Shown: piece by piece, positions 9,282 to 15,903 of the stretch
Layout: every line of letters begins with the position of its first letter
Position numbering within the stretch: the first letter of the stretch is position 1
NCBI GenBank assembly: GCA_011525915.1
Contig: WYBM01000069.1
Coordinates: 1-64,000 of the forward strand
Source of the DNA: Ardenticatenaceae bacterium
Lineage (GTDB): Bacteria > Chloroflexota > Anaerolineae > Promineifilales > Promineifilaceae
Direction: 5' to 3'
Length of the DNA: 64,000 nt
Notes under the pieces: generated by a model
What the model saw: the letters and a program-made list of their open reading frames with translations, nothing else
Told to the model about the DNA's origin: nothing
The model's database searches: none
Made by a program: the position numbers and the translations under genes

Positions 9282-9857
9282 TTAGAAGGTAATGGCCCCC
9301 TGGGCAATGCCTTCCGTGATGATGGTTTCCCATCCTTTGTGACTGACGCGGTAGCCCACCCAACCCACACAGTGATAGTCGTCCAGGGGGCGGATGAGTT
9401 CGGTGCGTAATCCTTCTGTAAACAGGTAAGCGGCCCACGGCTGCCGCACGGGGATGGAGATGGCTTTGTCTAACATGCCGATGAAGTTGGCCGGCACATC
9501 TTCTTCTTGCTGCTGCAGCAGGTAGAAGAAGGGTTCGCCGGCATCCATCTCATTAAAGCTGGCCTGCTTGTGGAGGAGCCACAGCTCCTTCCAGCCCGTT
9601 TCCGGCAGCAGCTTCTGCAACTTGACGTGTTTCTTCGCGCCGCCCAACTTAACGTAGACGCCGTGGATGTAGTCCGCTTTGCCGCCGCCCATCAGGGCGG
9701 CCCAATTGGCGTTGACGGATTGGGAAACGCCCAGCATCTGGATGGCCACGATGGTCTCGTTTTCTTCATCCAGAACCAGAATGGGGGTGGAAATGAGTGG
9801 GGCGGTGCCGATGCTAATCTGCTTCTGGCTCCCGTCTCTAAAGCGTGGTTTTTGCAT
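9282..9857 (-). CDS. Element-borne hypothetical protein
   Basis: A 191-residue soluble protein with a strong AAGGAGG site before ATG 9857. Its first 20 bases overlap the end of the methyltransferase gene, indicating translational coupling. The sequence is mixed alpha/beta with no motif I recognise (central KLGGAKKHVKLQKLLPETG). Context only suggests a role in element biology. Confidence 0.75.
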   Translation of the reverse strand: MQKPRFRDGSQKQISIGTAPLISTPILVLDEENETIVAIQMLGVSQSVNANWAALMGGGKADYIHGVYVKLGGAKKHVKLQKLLPETGWKELWLLHKQASFNEMDAGEPFFYLLQQQEEDVPANFIGMLDKAISIPVRQPWAAYLFTEGLRTELIRPLDDYHCVGWVGYRVSHKGWETIITEGIAQGAITF

Positions 9858-10611
9858 GTTGGCTTACCTCCTTGAGGTTGGCTACCGCCGCGGTGATATA
9901 GGCGGCTGAACTGTCGATGCCGATAAAGTGCCGGCCAAGCGGGAGGGCCTCCTCCCCCACCGTACCCCGGCCGCAGAGCGGGTCCAGCACCATGTCGCCG
10001 GGGTTGGACCAGGTGCGGATGTGGTCGCCGGCCAGGCCGGGGGGAAAGGGCGCCGGGTGTTGGCTGTCGCCATCACGACCACGGCCAGCCGTGTACCACC
10101 AGATGTTGCCGCGCCGCTTGTGCTTCTGAATGGTGCGCTTCTGGCCGGGTACATAGCCCTGGCGACGGCCGTTGCTGCCGTTGGTGCTGCGGCCGGCGTA
10201 CTTGCTCGGTTCGGTCAGCCAGTTCACCGTCGCCGGCCGCCCCTTGCTCAGGACAAACATGAACTCAAACTGGGGGGTGTAACTGAGGCGTTGCGCATTG
10301 GGTTGGGGGTTGCGCACGGCATAGATCATGGTGTTGACCAGGAAGCCCAGGCTCTTAAAGAACAACACCTGCTCAAAGCTGGTGCCGGACTCGGTGAAGC
10401 GGGCCACCTGGTCGCGCACCACCCACACCACCACCCCACCCGGCCGGGTGACGCGCCACAGCTGGGCGGCGATGGCCGGGAAGTCGAAAGTGTACCCCTC
10501 ATAATCCCGCAGGTCGTCGTAGGGCGGTGAGGTGATGGTCAGGGGGATGCTTTCGGTTTCGATGTGGGCGGCCATCACGACCACGCAGTTACCGGTGAAC
10601 ACCTGCCACAT
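9838..10611 (-). CDS. Site-specific DNA methyltransferase (amino-methylase, beta-class motif order)
   Basis: A 257-residue enzyme. Catalytic motif IV TSPPYDDLRDY lies near residue 28 and the SAM-binding motif DPLCGRGTVGEEA near residue 213, so the catalytic motif precedes the SAM motif as in beta-type N4-cytosine/N6-adenine methyltransferases. No restriction partner is adjacent, so it is best read as an orphan modification enzyme that marks the element's DNA, like many phage and ICE methylases (inference). It starts 2 nt after the stop of the upstream small gene and overlaps the downstream gene. Confidence 0.86.
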   Translation of the reverse strand: MWQVFTGNCVVVMAAHIETESIPLTITSPPYDDLRDYEGYTFDFPAIAAQLWRVTRPGGVVVWVVRDQVARFTESGTSFEQVLFFKSLGFLVNTMIYAVRNPQPNAQRLSYTPQFEFMFVLSKGRPATVNWLTEPSKYAGRSTNGSNGRRQGYVPGQKRTIQKHKRRGNIWWYTAGRGRDGDSQHPAPFPPGLAGDHIRTWSNPGDMVLDPLCGRGTVGEEALPLGRHFIGIDSSAAYITAAVANLKEVSQHAKTTL

Positions 10612-10613
10612 CG

Positions 10614-10895
10614 TCAGTAGCCCAGGTCGAAGTGTTCGATGGCCAGGCAGTCGTCTTTATCCTGCTGGGCCATGGACTTCCAGGTGGGTACATGCCAGCG
10701 GATTTCGCCGGTGCCGTGAATGATGTTCACCAGGCAGACCCACTGGTCTCCTTCATACAGGAAGGCCGCTTTGTCCTGAATATCTGTCTGATAGAGGGCG
10801 TAAAGCTGCCGGTCGGGGGTCTCGTAGGTGTGCAGGTTACGGAGGTCGACCCGCCGTGAACGGCCAGGGTTGGCGGCTATGGGGTGGTGGGGCAT
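10614..10895 (-). CDS. Element-borne hypothetical protein
   Basis: A 93-residue acidic protein overlapping the upstream gene by 19 bp and ending 2 nt before the methyltransferase start. Contains QWVCLVNIIHGTGEIRWHVP and an acidic C-terminus. No family recognised. Tight spacing on both sides supports it as a real member of the operon. Confidence 0.65.
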   Translation of the reverse strand: MPHHPIAANPGRSRRVDLRNLHTYETPDRQLYALYQTDIQDKAAFLYEGDQWVCLVNIIHGTGEIRWHVPTWKSMAQQDKDDCLAIEHFDLGY

Positions 10896-11134
10896 GCGCT
10901 TTCTCCTGGTTGGGGTTGAAGGTAATGGCCCTGGGGGCTGCCACGATAGTTCCAGCGCAGCTCCAGCAAGGTGTCACCATCGTCCCGGATGAACTGGGCC
11001 ACGGCCTCCACATAGTCGTCCATGTGGCTGAACCAGTAGCCCTGTTCGGCCAGCACATCAAAGAGGCTGGCCTGCTCCCAGGGCTTATCCTGGTGTTGGG
11101 TTCTCAGGCGGACTTCTTTGGTTTGTCCACTCAT
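10877..11134 (-). CDS. Element-borne hypothetical protein
   Basis: An 85-residue protein (MSGQTKEVRLRTQHQ...), rich in acidic and aromatic residues (WFSHMDDYVEAVAQFIRDDGD). It overlaps the next gene by 19 bp and lies 13 nt after the previous one. It is not recognised; coupled small genes of this kind are typical of plasmid and phage regions. Confidence 0.65.
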   Translation of the reverse strand: MSGQTKEVRLRTQHQDKPWEQASLFDVLAEQGYWFSHMDDYVEAVAQFIRDDGDTLLELRWNYRGSPQGHYLQPQPGESACPTTP

Positions 11135-11147
11135 GGGGTTATTCCTT

Positions 11148-11921
11148 TTAGCGGTACATGCGGTTGATGAGCGCCTCCTGATTAAAGGGCGGCTGCCCCG
11201 TCTCCCGCGTGTACTGCTCGTATTCGGTCAGGTACTGCTCTGGCACCGGTTCGCTGTTGAGGTACTGCTTGTGGGCAAAGGCCTTAAGCGGGTCCAGCCG
11301 GGTGAGGACGGCCGTGGGTTTGGGCGCCGGCGTGAAGGAGGGTTCCTCCTCTTCATCCAGGTCGGGCAGCCCCAGCTCGTTGACCATCGCTTCCATGGTG
11401 ATGGCCGGTTTGCCGCCATGCTGGGCAATGCCGGCCAGCAGCAGTTTGGTGCGGGCGGCGGTCAGGAACTCCAGCAGGTCATAGGCCACTTCCCGGGCCT
11501 GCTCCTTAAGCAGGACGATGTTCACTTCGGTAGTGGGGCTGCCGGCCGGTTTAACCGCCCCTTCCCCCACCACGGCGCCGGGGCCGGCGTGCAGGCTGAT
11601 GAACACGGCCTCGCGGCCGCGCCGGTCGGCGCCGCTGCGTATCTTCAGCACCCGGCTCTCCGGCTGGCCGTCGCTGCCGGCGGCGCTGCCTTTGAAGTCG
11701 GTGAACTCTACTTTCTTGCCCCAGGCCAGGTCATGGAGGATGGGCCGGACGGTGCGCACATCGACGTAGTGGCGGGCCGTCTGGTTGGCCCCCTCACCCC
11801 GTTTGTAATGGCCGGCAAACAGCTTCACCTTGCCGATGCCGGTGGCGTCCAGAAAGTGCAGGAAGGCGGATTGGGTCATGTGGCTGACGATCTTGTCGTC
11901 AGGTTTGTTGTCGTTAGGCAT
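11148..11921 (-). CDS. Element-borne hypothetical protein, possibly nucleic-acid binding
   Basis: A 257-residue protein starting at ATG 11921 behind GGAGGA; the start overlaps the upstream stop (ATGCCTAA), so translation is coupled. The N-terminal half is basic (KVKLFAGHYKRGEG, RVLKIRSGADRRGREAVF), and a Pro-rich acidic linker (DLDEEEEPSFTPAPKP) precedes a C-terminal helical tail. The pattern of a basic domain with an acidic linker would suit a DNA-binding or replication-associated protein, but no motif proves this. Confidence 0.7.
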   Translation of the reverse strand: MPNDNKPDDKIVSHMTQSAFLHFLDATGIGKVKLFAGHYKRGEGANQTARHYVDVRTVRPILHDLAWGKKVEFTDFKGSAAGSDGQPESRVLKIRSGADRRGREAVFISLHAGPGAVVGEGAVKPAGSPTTEVNIVLLKEQAREVAYDLLEFLTAARTKLLLAGIAQHGGKPAITMEAMVNELGLPDLDEEEEPSFTPAPKPTAVLTRLDPLKAFAHKQYLNSEPVPEQYLTEYEQYTRETGQPPFNQEALINRMYR

Positions 11922-12420
11922 AGACTGGTTCCTCCATGGGTTGCACGGCCGCCAGCTGCCGGCGGCGTTTGTCCAGTACGTAGGCCAGGATGTGTTTGCA
12001 ATACTTCTGGCCGCTGGCCAGCCGCGGCGCCTTCTCAAACTGGTAATCTTCACAGTTGCACAGGTGGCAGTCGCGGACTTGGATGCTGTAGAGGATGGCC
12101 TCGTCGGTGGCGCTGAGCACCTGGCTCACTTCCTGGACCAGGTTGCCCGGCCGCGGCGGCAGCACATGACCGTTGGCCGCCAGCTGGGCCGCCTTCCACA
12201 GGCGGCTGCGCAGGACGGGGTTCTTCAGGGCCATGTAGCGGGCCATCTGGTACAGAGCGGGCGCGGCCAGCTTGATCGCTTCTTCAACGGCCGCTTCTTT
12301 CCCGGCCGGGCCGGGCGGCAGCCGTTCGACGATGTGGCCGTTCTGCTCCACCAGCCACTCGCTGCCGGCGCGGTCGTAGCGGATGACCAGGCCGGAGATT
12401 TCTAAGGTTTTGCTTTGCAT
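11914..12420 (-). CDS. SWIM-type zinc-finger protein
   Basis: A 168-residue protein. The C-terminal half has CNCEDYQF...YCKHILAYVL (about 123-148), matching the CxC...CxH SWIM zinc-finger pattern found in proteins that bind DNA or partner proteins, including SNF2-associated ones. Co-residence with a SNF2-type helicase in the same train fits a partnership, which is inference. It is the first gene after the hairpin-rich non-coding block and its stop overlaps the next start. Confidence 0.78.
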   Translation of the reverse strand: MQSKTLEISGLVIRYDRAGSEWLVEQNGHIVERLPPGPAGKEAAVEEAIKLAAPALYQMARYMALKNPVLRSRLWKAAQLAANGHVLPPRPGNLVQEVSQVLSATDEAILYSIQVRDCHLCNCEDYQFEKAPRLASGQKYCKHILAYVLDKRRRQLAAVQPMEEPVYA

Positions 12421-12467
12421 AGAACATCCTTTCTGCTATCATTAGCAGCACGTTTTTACGACCGAAG

Positions 12468-12498
12468 CCGCACCAGGAATCTCCCCCTCCTGGTGCGG
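12468..12498 (+). terminator. Strong hairpin followed by T-rich sequence
   Basis: CCGCACCAGGA (12468-12478) pairs with TCCTGGTGCGG (12488-12498) across nine bases and is followed by TTTCGTCTTT. It resembles a plus-strand terminator, but no plus-strand gene precedes it, so it may instead be part of the structured block or the 5' leader of the SWIM-finger gene. Confidence 0.45.
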
Positions 12499-12508
12499 TT
12501 TCGTCTTT

Positions 12509-12540
12509 CAGGGACTTTTAGTGAGGACTGAAAGTCCCTG
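12509..12540. repeat. Inverted repeat, 10-bp arms
   Basis: CAGGGACTTT (12509-12518) and AAAGTCCCTG (12531-12540) are perfect complements separated by 12 bases. There is no T-tract after it, so it is more likely a protein-binding or folding site than a terminator. Confidence 0.6.
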
Positions 12541-12691
12541 ACTCGGCAGCGTCGCCCTGGCACATGAGCGTATCTCCGGCTGGCCTCACCTCCTTTGGCT
12601 TTTAGATGTGGACGTCAATGCCCACTCACCAGCCCTGGGGCGATAGCCCCGCCAGGCCTGGTTGGCGGGCTGCCAGGTAAGGGCCGCCCGC

Positions 12692-12737
12692 CCCCCCATC
12701 GCTCTCCGGGGGGGTGCGGAGCCAGAGCGATGGGGGG
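12692..12737. repeat. Inverted repeat, 14-bp arms
   Basis: CCCCCCATCGCTCT (12692-12705) and AGAGCGATGGGGGG (12724-12737) are perfect complements around an 18-nt loop that contains its own G-run. It is the longest perfect dyad in the element. Confidence 0.75.
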
Positions 12738-12976
12738 ATCAGGCCGGGCGAAGGGTCCCGAACTTTGGCTCCCAGACCCGGCCGGAGAAGGCAAGCCTGA
12801 CCTGGCGCCAAAGTTCAGGGGCCCGGCCGTGCCCTACAACCTTGGTGCAGATACCGGGGTGCGGGGCCTTGCCCCGCCTACTAAAGACCACAGCCGAGCG
12901 GGCACGTTGTCGGGCCTCACACGCGGCGCCGTCGGCATTGGGGACGGCTTCGTGGTGTTTCGGGGAATGGGGTCTT

Positions 12977-13318
12977 TTAGTTGCACGGCGCCAGCTCCGG
13001 ATGGCGCTCCAGACGGTGGTGGTGCCGCTCGCCGCCGGCATAGGTGGTGTAGGCTGCCCGCTGCCGGTCGGCCGGGAAGCTGTGGCACAGCTCCTGCAGC
13101 GGCGCGGCCATCTCCAGGCAGTCGTCACAGATGACGGCCACCGCCCCGTCCAGGGCCAGACCGCACTGCACACACCCCCACCCCGTGCCGGCCACCGGCG
13201 CTTTAAAGGAGAGGCAGACGACGTTGCGCACGTCGGGCTTAAACAACCGGCAGGCGCAGCAGGCCCCCAGCTGGGGATGGTCATGGGTGAAAGTGCCGAC
13301 TTTGTTCTTCGTGTTCAT
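12977..13318 (-). CDS. Small cysteine-rich protein, probable zinc binder
   Basis: A 113-residue protein behind an AGGAGA site. Cysteine groups CCAC (residues about 19-22), CVQC and CDDC suggest two or more zinc sites; a His-rich stretch (GGERHHHRLERHPEL) lies near the C-terminus. No named family. It is the last gene before the structured block at 12421-12976. The start overlaps the upstream reading frame by 38 bp. Confidence 0.65.
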   Translation of the reverse strand: MNTKNKVGTFTHDHPQLGACCACRLFKPDVRNVVCLSFKAPVAGTGWGCVQCGLALDGAVAVICDDCLEMAAPLQELCHSFPADRQRAAYTTYAGGERHHHRLERHPELAPCN

Positions 13319-13655
13319 AGCTGTCTCCTGTTAGTAAAGAGAGTTGGCGGTACTCCCGCCATTGGATGACATGATATTTGTAGGTGTGGTTGGTCAGGTA
13401 GGGTTCGGTGATGAGGTCGGTAAACGGCCGTCGCGCTTTCTGCAGCACCTGCACCAACGTGCCGCGCACGACCTCCAGTTCCAGGTCTGACGGGAACGCT
13501 TCCGGATGCATCAGGACCAGCCGGTAGACGTTGGCCGCCGGGTTAGGGTTGTAGGCCAGCTTCAGCCCGCCGGACAGGGTCAGGTAGCTTTTCTGGCTGC
13601 GGCTGATTAACCCTTCAAGACGAACGGCAAGTACGTCTCGTGTGTGGGTGGCCAT
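13281..13655 (-). CDS. Element-borne hypothetical protein
   Basis: A 124-residue protein (MATHTRDVLAVRLEGLISRSQ...) with a helical, basic composition and an aromatic segment (HTYKYHVIQWREYRQLSLL). LEGLISRSQ also occurs near the C-terminus of the Rep-like protein (15900-17081), a short similarity that may be chance. It overlaps its neighbours at both ends, as usual in this operon. Confidence 0.6.
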   Translation of the reverse strand: MATHTRDVLAVRLEGLISRSQKSYLTLSGGLKLAYNPNPAANVYRLVLMHPEAFPSDLELEVVRGTLVQVLQKARRPFTDLITEPYLTNHTYKYHVIQWREYRQLSLLTGDSYEHEEQSRHFHP

Positions 13656-13996
13656 GTCTCTATCTCCAGATGGCGGACCTGGCCGCAGATGTGGGGGCAG
13701 CCGAAACCTTCGACGTACAGGGTCACCGGCTCCTCGGTGCTGAAGGTGACGGTGGCCGGCGTCCAGGTGAAGACATCCCAGGCATCAAAAAGGAAATCTG
13801 GGCTGGTGGTGTGCCAGAGGGTGATCATCTCATCGGCCACATACTCAAAGGTGACGGTGTGCGTACCCGGCCCCAGGTCGGCGACGGGCGTGGCCACGGC
13901 CGTGATGTCGACGACGGCCGTTTGCGCCCTGGCTTCGCAGCCGCCGGCCAGGAGCAGGATGATAAGGGTTAAGGGTAACAGGTGGGGTTTGGGCAT
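13607..13996 (-). CDS. Lipoprotein of unknown function
   Basis: A 129-residue protein from ATG 13996 (GGAG upstream). The N-terminus MPKPHLLPLTLIILLLAGGC is a clear type II signal with lipobox LAGGC, so the protein is probably anchored outside the cytoplasmic membrane. The rest is beta-rich (VTFEYVADEMITLWHTTSPD) and could form an immunoglobulin-like fold. It may be a surface protein of a transfer or exclusion system, but no other transfer gene is seen nearby. Confidence 0.72.
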   Translation of the reverse strand: MPKPHLLPLTLIILLLAGGCEARAQTAVVDITAVATPVADLGPGTHTVTFEYVADEMITLWHTTSPDFLFDAWDVFTWTPATVTFSTEEPVTLYVEGFGCPHICGQVRHLEIETWPPTHETYLPFVLKG

Positions 13997-14027
13997 ATGA
14001 CTCTCCTTGTGTTTGTTGGGTGATTGA

Positions 14028-14333
14028 TTAAAACGGGACATACCCCGGCTGCGCCGGGTGTGTGGGTGGTTCCTCCGGCCAGACGGGATGGCCCTCCACG
14101 GTATGCTTCATCGGCAGTTGGGTGCTTTTCCAATAGTTGTGCAGCCCGGTCTGGGTCAGCCAGGCGATGTGATGGTGTTCACCCTGGAAGTAACGTTGGG
14201 TGGTGGTCTCAAAGCCCTGGCGACCGATGCGGCGCATATGTTCAACGCCATATTTCTCTACAAGCGCTCGCCCACCCCGGCTGGCGATGCGCCGGCAGTG
14301 GGCGGCACGGTCGAAGGGCGCAGAGCCGCTCAT
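14028..14333 (-). CDS. Element-borne small hypothetical protein
   Basis: A 101-residue protein starting at ATG 14333, whose ATGA overlaps the stop of the upstream gene. Basic N-terminal half (RAAHCRRIASRGGRALVEKYG) and a Pro-rich C-terminus. The pattern RIASRGGRALVEKYG...GFETTTQRYF resembles small phage/plasmid proteins of unknown role. Confidence 0.65.
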   Translation of the reverse strand: MSGSAPFDRAAHCRRIASRGGRALVEKYGVEHMRRIGRQGFETTTQRYFQGEHHHIAWLTQTGLHNYWKSTQLPMKHTVEGHPVWPEEPPTHPAQPGYVPF

Positions 14334-14605
14334 AGCTTTACCTCCCGGGCCGGCAGCACACGGCCGTCGGCGGCCAGCATGTATTCCGGCATGCGACCGG
14401 TGGCGATGCGGTCGCGAACAATGGATTCCAGCAGGGCCACTTCGTCGGCGGTATAGTCGTATCGGGCCAGGTGGCTGCAGCCGGCGCGGTCGCAGGGGTA
14501 CGGGTAATGGCATTCCAGCAGGTGGCCGGTGGGGCAGAAGAAGGCCAGCATCGGCGTTTGCCGGCACCGGCAGTGGGGGTTGTCGGCAGGCGGTGGATAG
14601 TTCAT
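14330..14605 (-). CDS. Small Cys-rich protein, probable zinc binder
   Basis: A 91-residue protein from ATG 14605 with GGAGGA eight bases upstream. Cysteines in HCRCRQ, FFCPTGHLLECHYPYPCDRAGC suggest a compact zinc-binding N-terminus; the C-terminal half is helical (DEVALLESIVRDRIATGRMPEY). Translationally coupled to the next gene through an ATGA overlap. Probably a nucleic-acid or protein-interaction factor of the element. Confidence 0.66.
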   Translation of the reverse strand: MNYPPPADNPHCRCRQTPMLAFFCPTGHLLECHYPYPCDRAGCSHLARYDYTADEVALLESIVRDRIATGRMPEYMLAADGRVLPAREVKL

Positions 14606-14619
14606 AAAATTCCTCCGTG

Positions 14620-14653
14620 ACGGCCGTGTCTCGCATCCCGGAGACACGGCCGT
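14620..14653. repeat. 13-bp inverted repeat built from two ACGGCCGT octamers
   Basis: ACGGCCGTGTCTC (14620-14632) and GAGACACGGCCGT (14641-14653) are perfect complements around an 8-nt loop. It sits 15 bases upstream of the start of the gene at 14605 and just before its ribosome site, so it could be an operator or an mRNA stem that protects or separates the upstream and downstream messages. Confidence 0.75.
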
Positions 14654-14695
14654 TCTTTAACAGTTAACTGCCTGGTTTCCGTGACATGGGGTGCA

Positions 14696-14845
14696 TCACG
14701 AAGTCCGGCGCTGCCGTTGGGCACGTTTGCGGCAGGTGGCGTTGAAGTAGCGGCGACGACGGGTACGATCGTCGGGCAAGATGCGCTCACAACCACAGCG
14801 GCAGTAATGCTTGTGCCTTTCCGCGCCGGCATTGCTGTTATCCAG
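14696..14845 (-). CDS. Very small treble-clef-like Cys/Arg-rich protein
   Basis: About 49 residues, read in the frame containing HKHYCRCGCERILPDDRTRR and then RYFNATCRKRAQRQRR before the stop at 14696-14698. The pattern CxCGCxxI...R..YF..xCRKRAxRxRR resembles small zinc-binding phage/plasmid proteins. No ATG is in frame; a non-ATG start such as CTG at 14845, overlapping the upstream gene's stop, is assumed. The alternative frame through this DNA gives low-complexity Ala/Thr/Val protein and is rejected. Confidence 0.5.
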   Translation of the reverse strand: MDNSNAGAERHKHYCRCGCERILPDDRTRRRRYFNATCRKRAQRQRRTS

Positions 14846-15611
14846 AATGTCCCGCGCCGTTGGCGGCGGCCACGGACTGGCGGATGTAGGGGATGGTGGC
14901 GGCGTCGGCGGGCGGAAACATCAACACCCAGCGGAAACCGCTGCCCAGGTTGACCTGGGCCCATTGCGCGCCGGCGGGGGCGTCTTCGGGTAAAGGGGGT
15001 GGCTCAGTGGTGGTCGTTTCCGGCAAGGCCAGCGGCGGGGGGGAAACACCATCATGCATCAGGCCGAAGTCGGTCAGCATCTTCACCTTCACCCGGCGCG
15101 CCAGCTCTTCCCCGATCTCATGCGCCAGGCTGCCGGCGATATCGTCCGTCTTGCCGTCAGCGTCCCGGTACGCTTTGAAGCTGATCTTCCCCTCTAACGC
15201 CCGCAGCCAGATATGGCTGAAGGTGTCCGGGTGCAGCAGGGGGTAGAGGAACTTAAGCACCAGGTTGACGATGGCCGCCACCGTCACCAGCCGGGCCGGG
15301 GTGGCCGGGCCAAAGACCTGGGCGTCAACGGCCCCCAGGTGCAGGGCGGTGGCCCCGCCCACAAGCAGGAGGCCAAACACCGCGCCCAGGAGGGAGACGG
15401 CCATCTGCCCCAGCCCTTCGGCGTCTTTCTGGAAGGCGTACCACCAGTAGATCATGCCGCCTTCAAACAAGACCACGCCCAGGGTGGCCACATAGGGGTT
15501 GCGGCTGACATCGTGTAACAGGGACCAGGATTGAAAGCCGGTGAAGGCCACCACCAGGATGGCAAATAGGTAGCCGATCATCTTCAGAATATTCCTTGCT
15601 AAGTCGTTCAT
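14838..15611 (-). CDS. Four-helix membrane protein with cytoplasmic tail
   Basis: A 257-residue protein. Hydrophobic segments lie near residues 8-28, 42-60, 72-95 and 105-128, followed by a soluble domain with AHEIGEELARRVKVKMLTDFG, a Pro-rich linker (PETTTTEPPPLPEDAP) and a small C-terminal part. The family is not recognised. A membrane protein in an integrative element could belong to entry exclusion, partition or transfer; nothing in the sequence decides this. Confidence 0.72.
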   Translation of the reverse strand: MNDLARNILKMIGYLFAILVVAFTGFQSWSLLHDVSRNPYVATLGVVLFEGGMIYWWYAFQKDAEGLGQMAVSLLGAVFGLLLVGGATALHLGAVDAQVFGPATPARLVTVAAIVNLVLKFLYPLLHPDTFSHIWLRALEGKISFKAYRDADGKTDDIAGSLAHEIGEELARRVKVKMLTDFGLMHDGVSPPPLALPETTTTEPPPLPEDAPAGAQWAQVNLGSGFRWVLMFPPADAATIPYIRQSVAAANGAGHSG

Positions 15612-15677
15612 ACGTGTCTCCTTGACGACTGTCTGCTGTTCACCAGACGGTCGCCCTTTGCCAGAGACGGCCGTGTT

Positions 15678-15768
15678 CCCACTTCGGTGGGCGTTGTGTT
15701 ACAATCTGCGCACGGCCGTCTGACGGCCTAACTGTGATAAAGGCCAGCCTTCGGGCTGGTCTTTTTTT
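15678..15768 (+). ncRNA. Two UUCG hairpins and T-tract: possible small RNA or leader terminator
   Basis: CCCAC-TTCG-GTGGG (15678-15691) and CCAGCC-TTCG-GGCTGG (15744-15759) are two UUCG-capped hairpins on the plus strand. The second is followed by TCTTTTTTTG, so it is a good intrinsic terminator. No plus-strand gene precedes it. TACAAT near 15700 is a possible -10. Either a short RNA is made here or the terminator insulates the element's two halves. Confidence 0.4.
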
Positions 15769-15837
15769 GTGGGGGTGAGGCCGCTGTGGGCGCAGACAGC
15801 TTGCTCACCGGGAAGGGATTCGAGGACAGGGGGCATC

Positions 15838-15903
15838 ATGCACCGCCTTAAGCGTCGGGGCTTTAAGCGCCGCCGAGGCTTTAAGCGCCGTCAGGGCTTT
15901 TAA
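15838..15903 (+). CDS. Tiny basic repeat peptide (21 residues)
   Basis: ATG 15838 to TAA 15901-15903 gives MHRLKRRGFKRRRGFKRRQGF, built on an 18-bp tandem repeat encoding RGFKRR units. A purine-rich AGGGGG lies eight bases upstream. The stop overlaps the stop of the convergent Rep-like gene. It could be a nucleic-acid-binding or membrane-active peptide, or the DNA repeat itself could be the functional element; no homologue is known to me. Confidence 0.3.
   Translation: MHRLKRRGFKRRRGFKRRQGF

Larger units (their letters stand above)
12421..12976. other. Hairpin-rich non-coding block, candidate origin or transfer site
   Basis: No convincing gene lies here on either strand; overlapping open frames have poor composition and no coherent protein. 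It contains several strong inverted repeats: 12468-12498, 12509-12540, GGGGC/GCCCC with a GATA loop (12637-12650), a 14-bp stem at 12692-12737, GAACTTTGGC/GCCAAAGTTC (12760-12769/12807-12816) and GCGGGGC/GCCCCGC (12861-12877). A cluster of this density in the middle of a mobile element is what one would expect of an oriT, oriV or structured leader. No nick site could be named. Confidence 0.45.

Noticed and set aside
11118..12405. Plus-strand open frames opposite the SWIM-finger and 257-residue genes
   Set aside because: Antisense shadows; low-complexity composition and no ribosome sites, while the minus genes overlap in a coupled way.
12595..13369. Open frames of 180-235 codons across the hairpin block
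   Set aside because: Composition follows the G/C-rich hairpins rather than protein-like sequence, and the Cys-rich minus gene at 12977-13318 is better supported.
14602..14964. 120-codon minus frame over the small zinc-finger region
   Set aside because: It reads as low-complexity Ala/Thr/Val, whereas the neighbouring frame gives a coherent CxCGC...CRKRA zinc-binding pattern.
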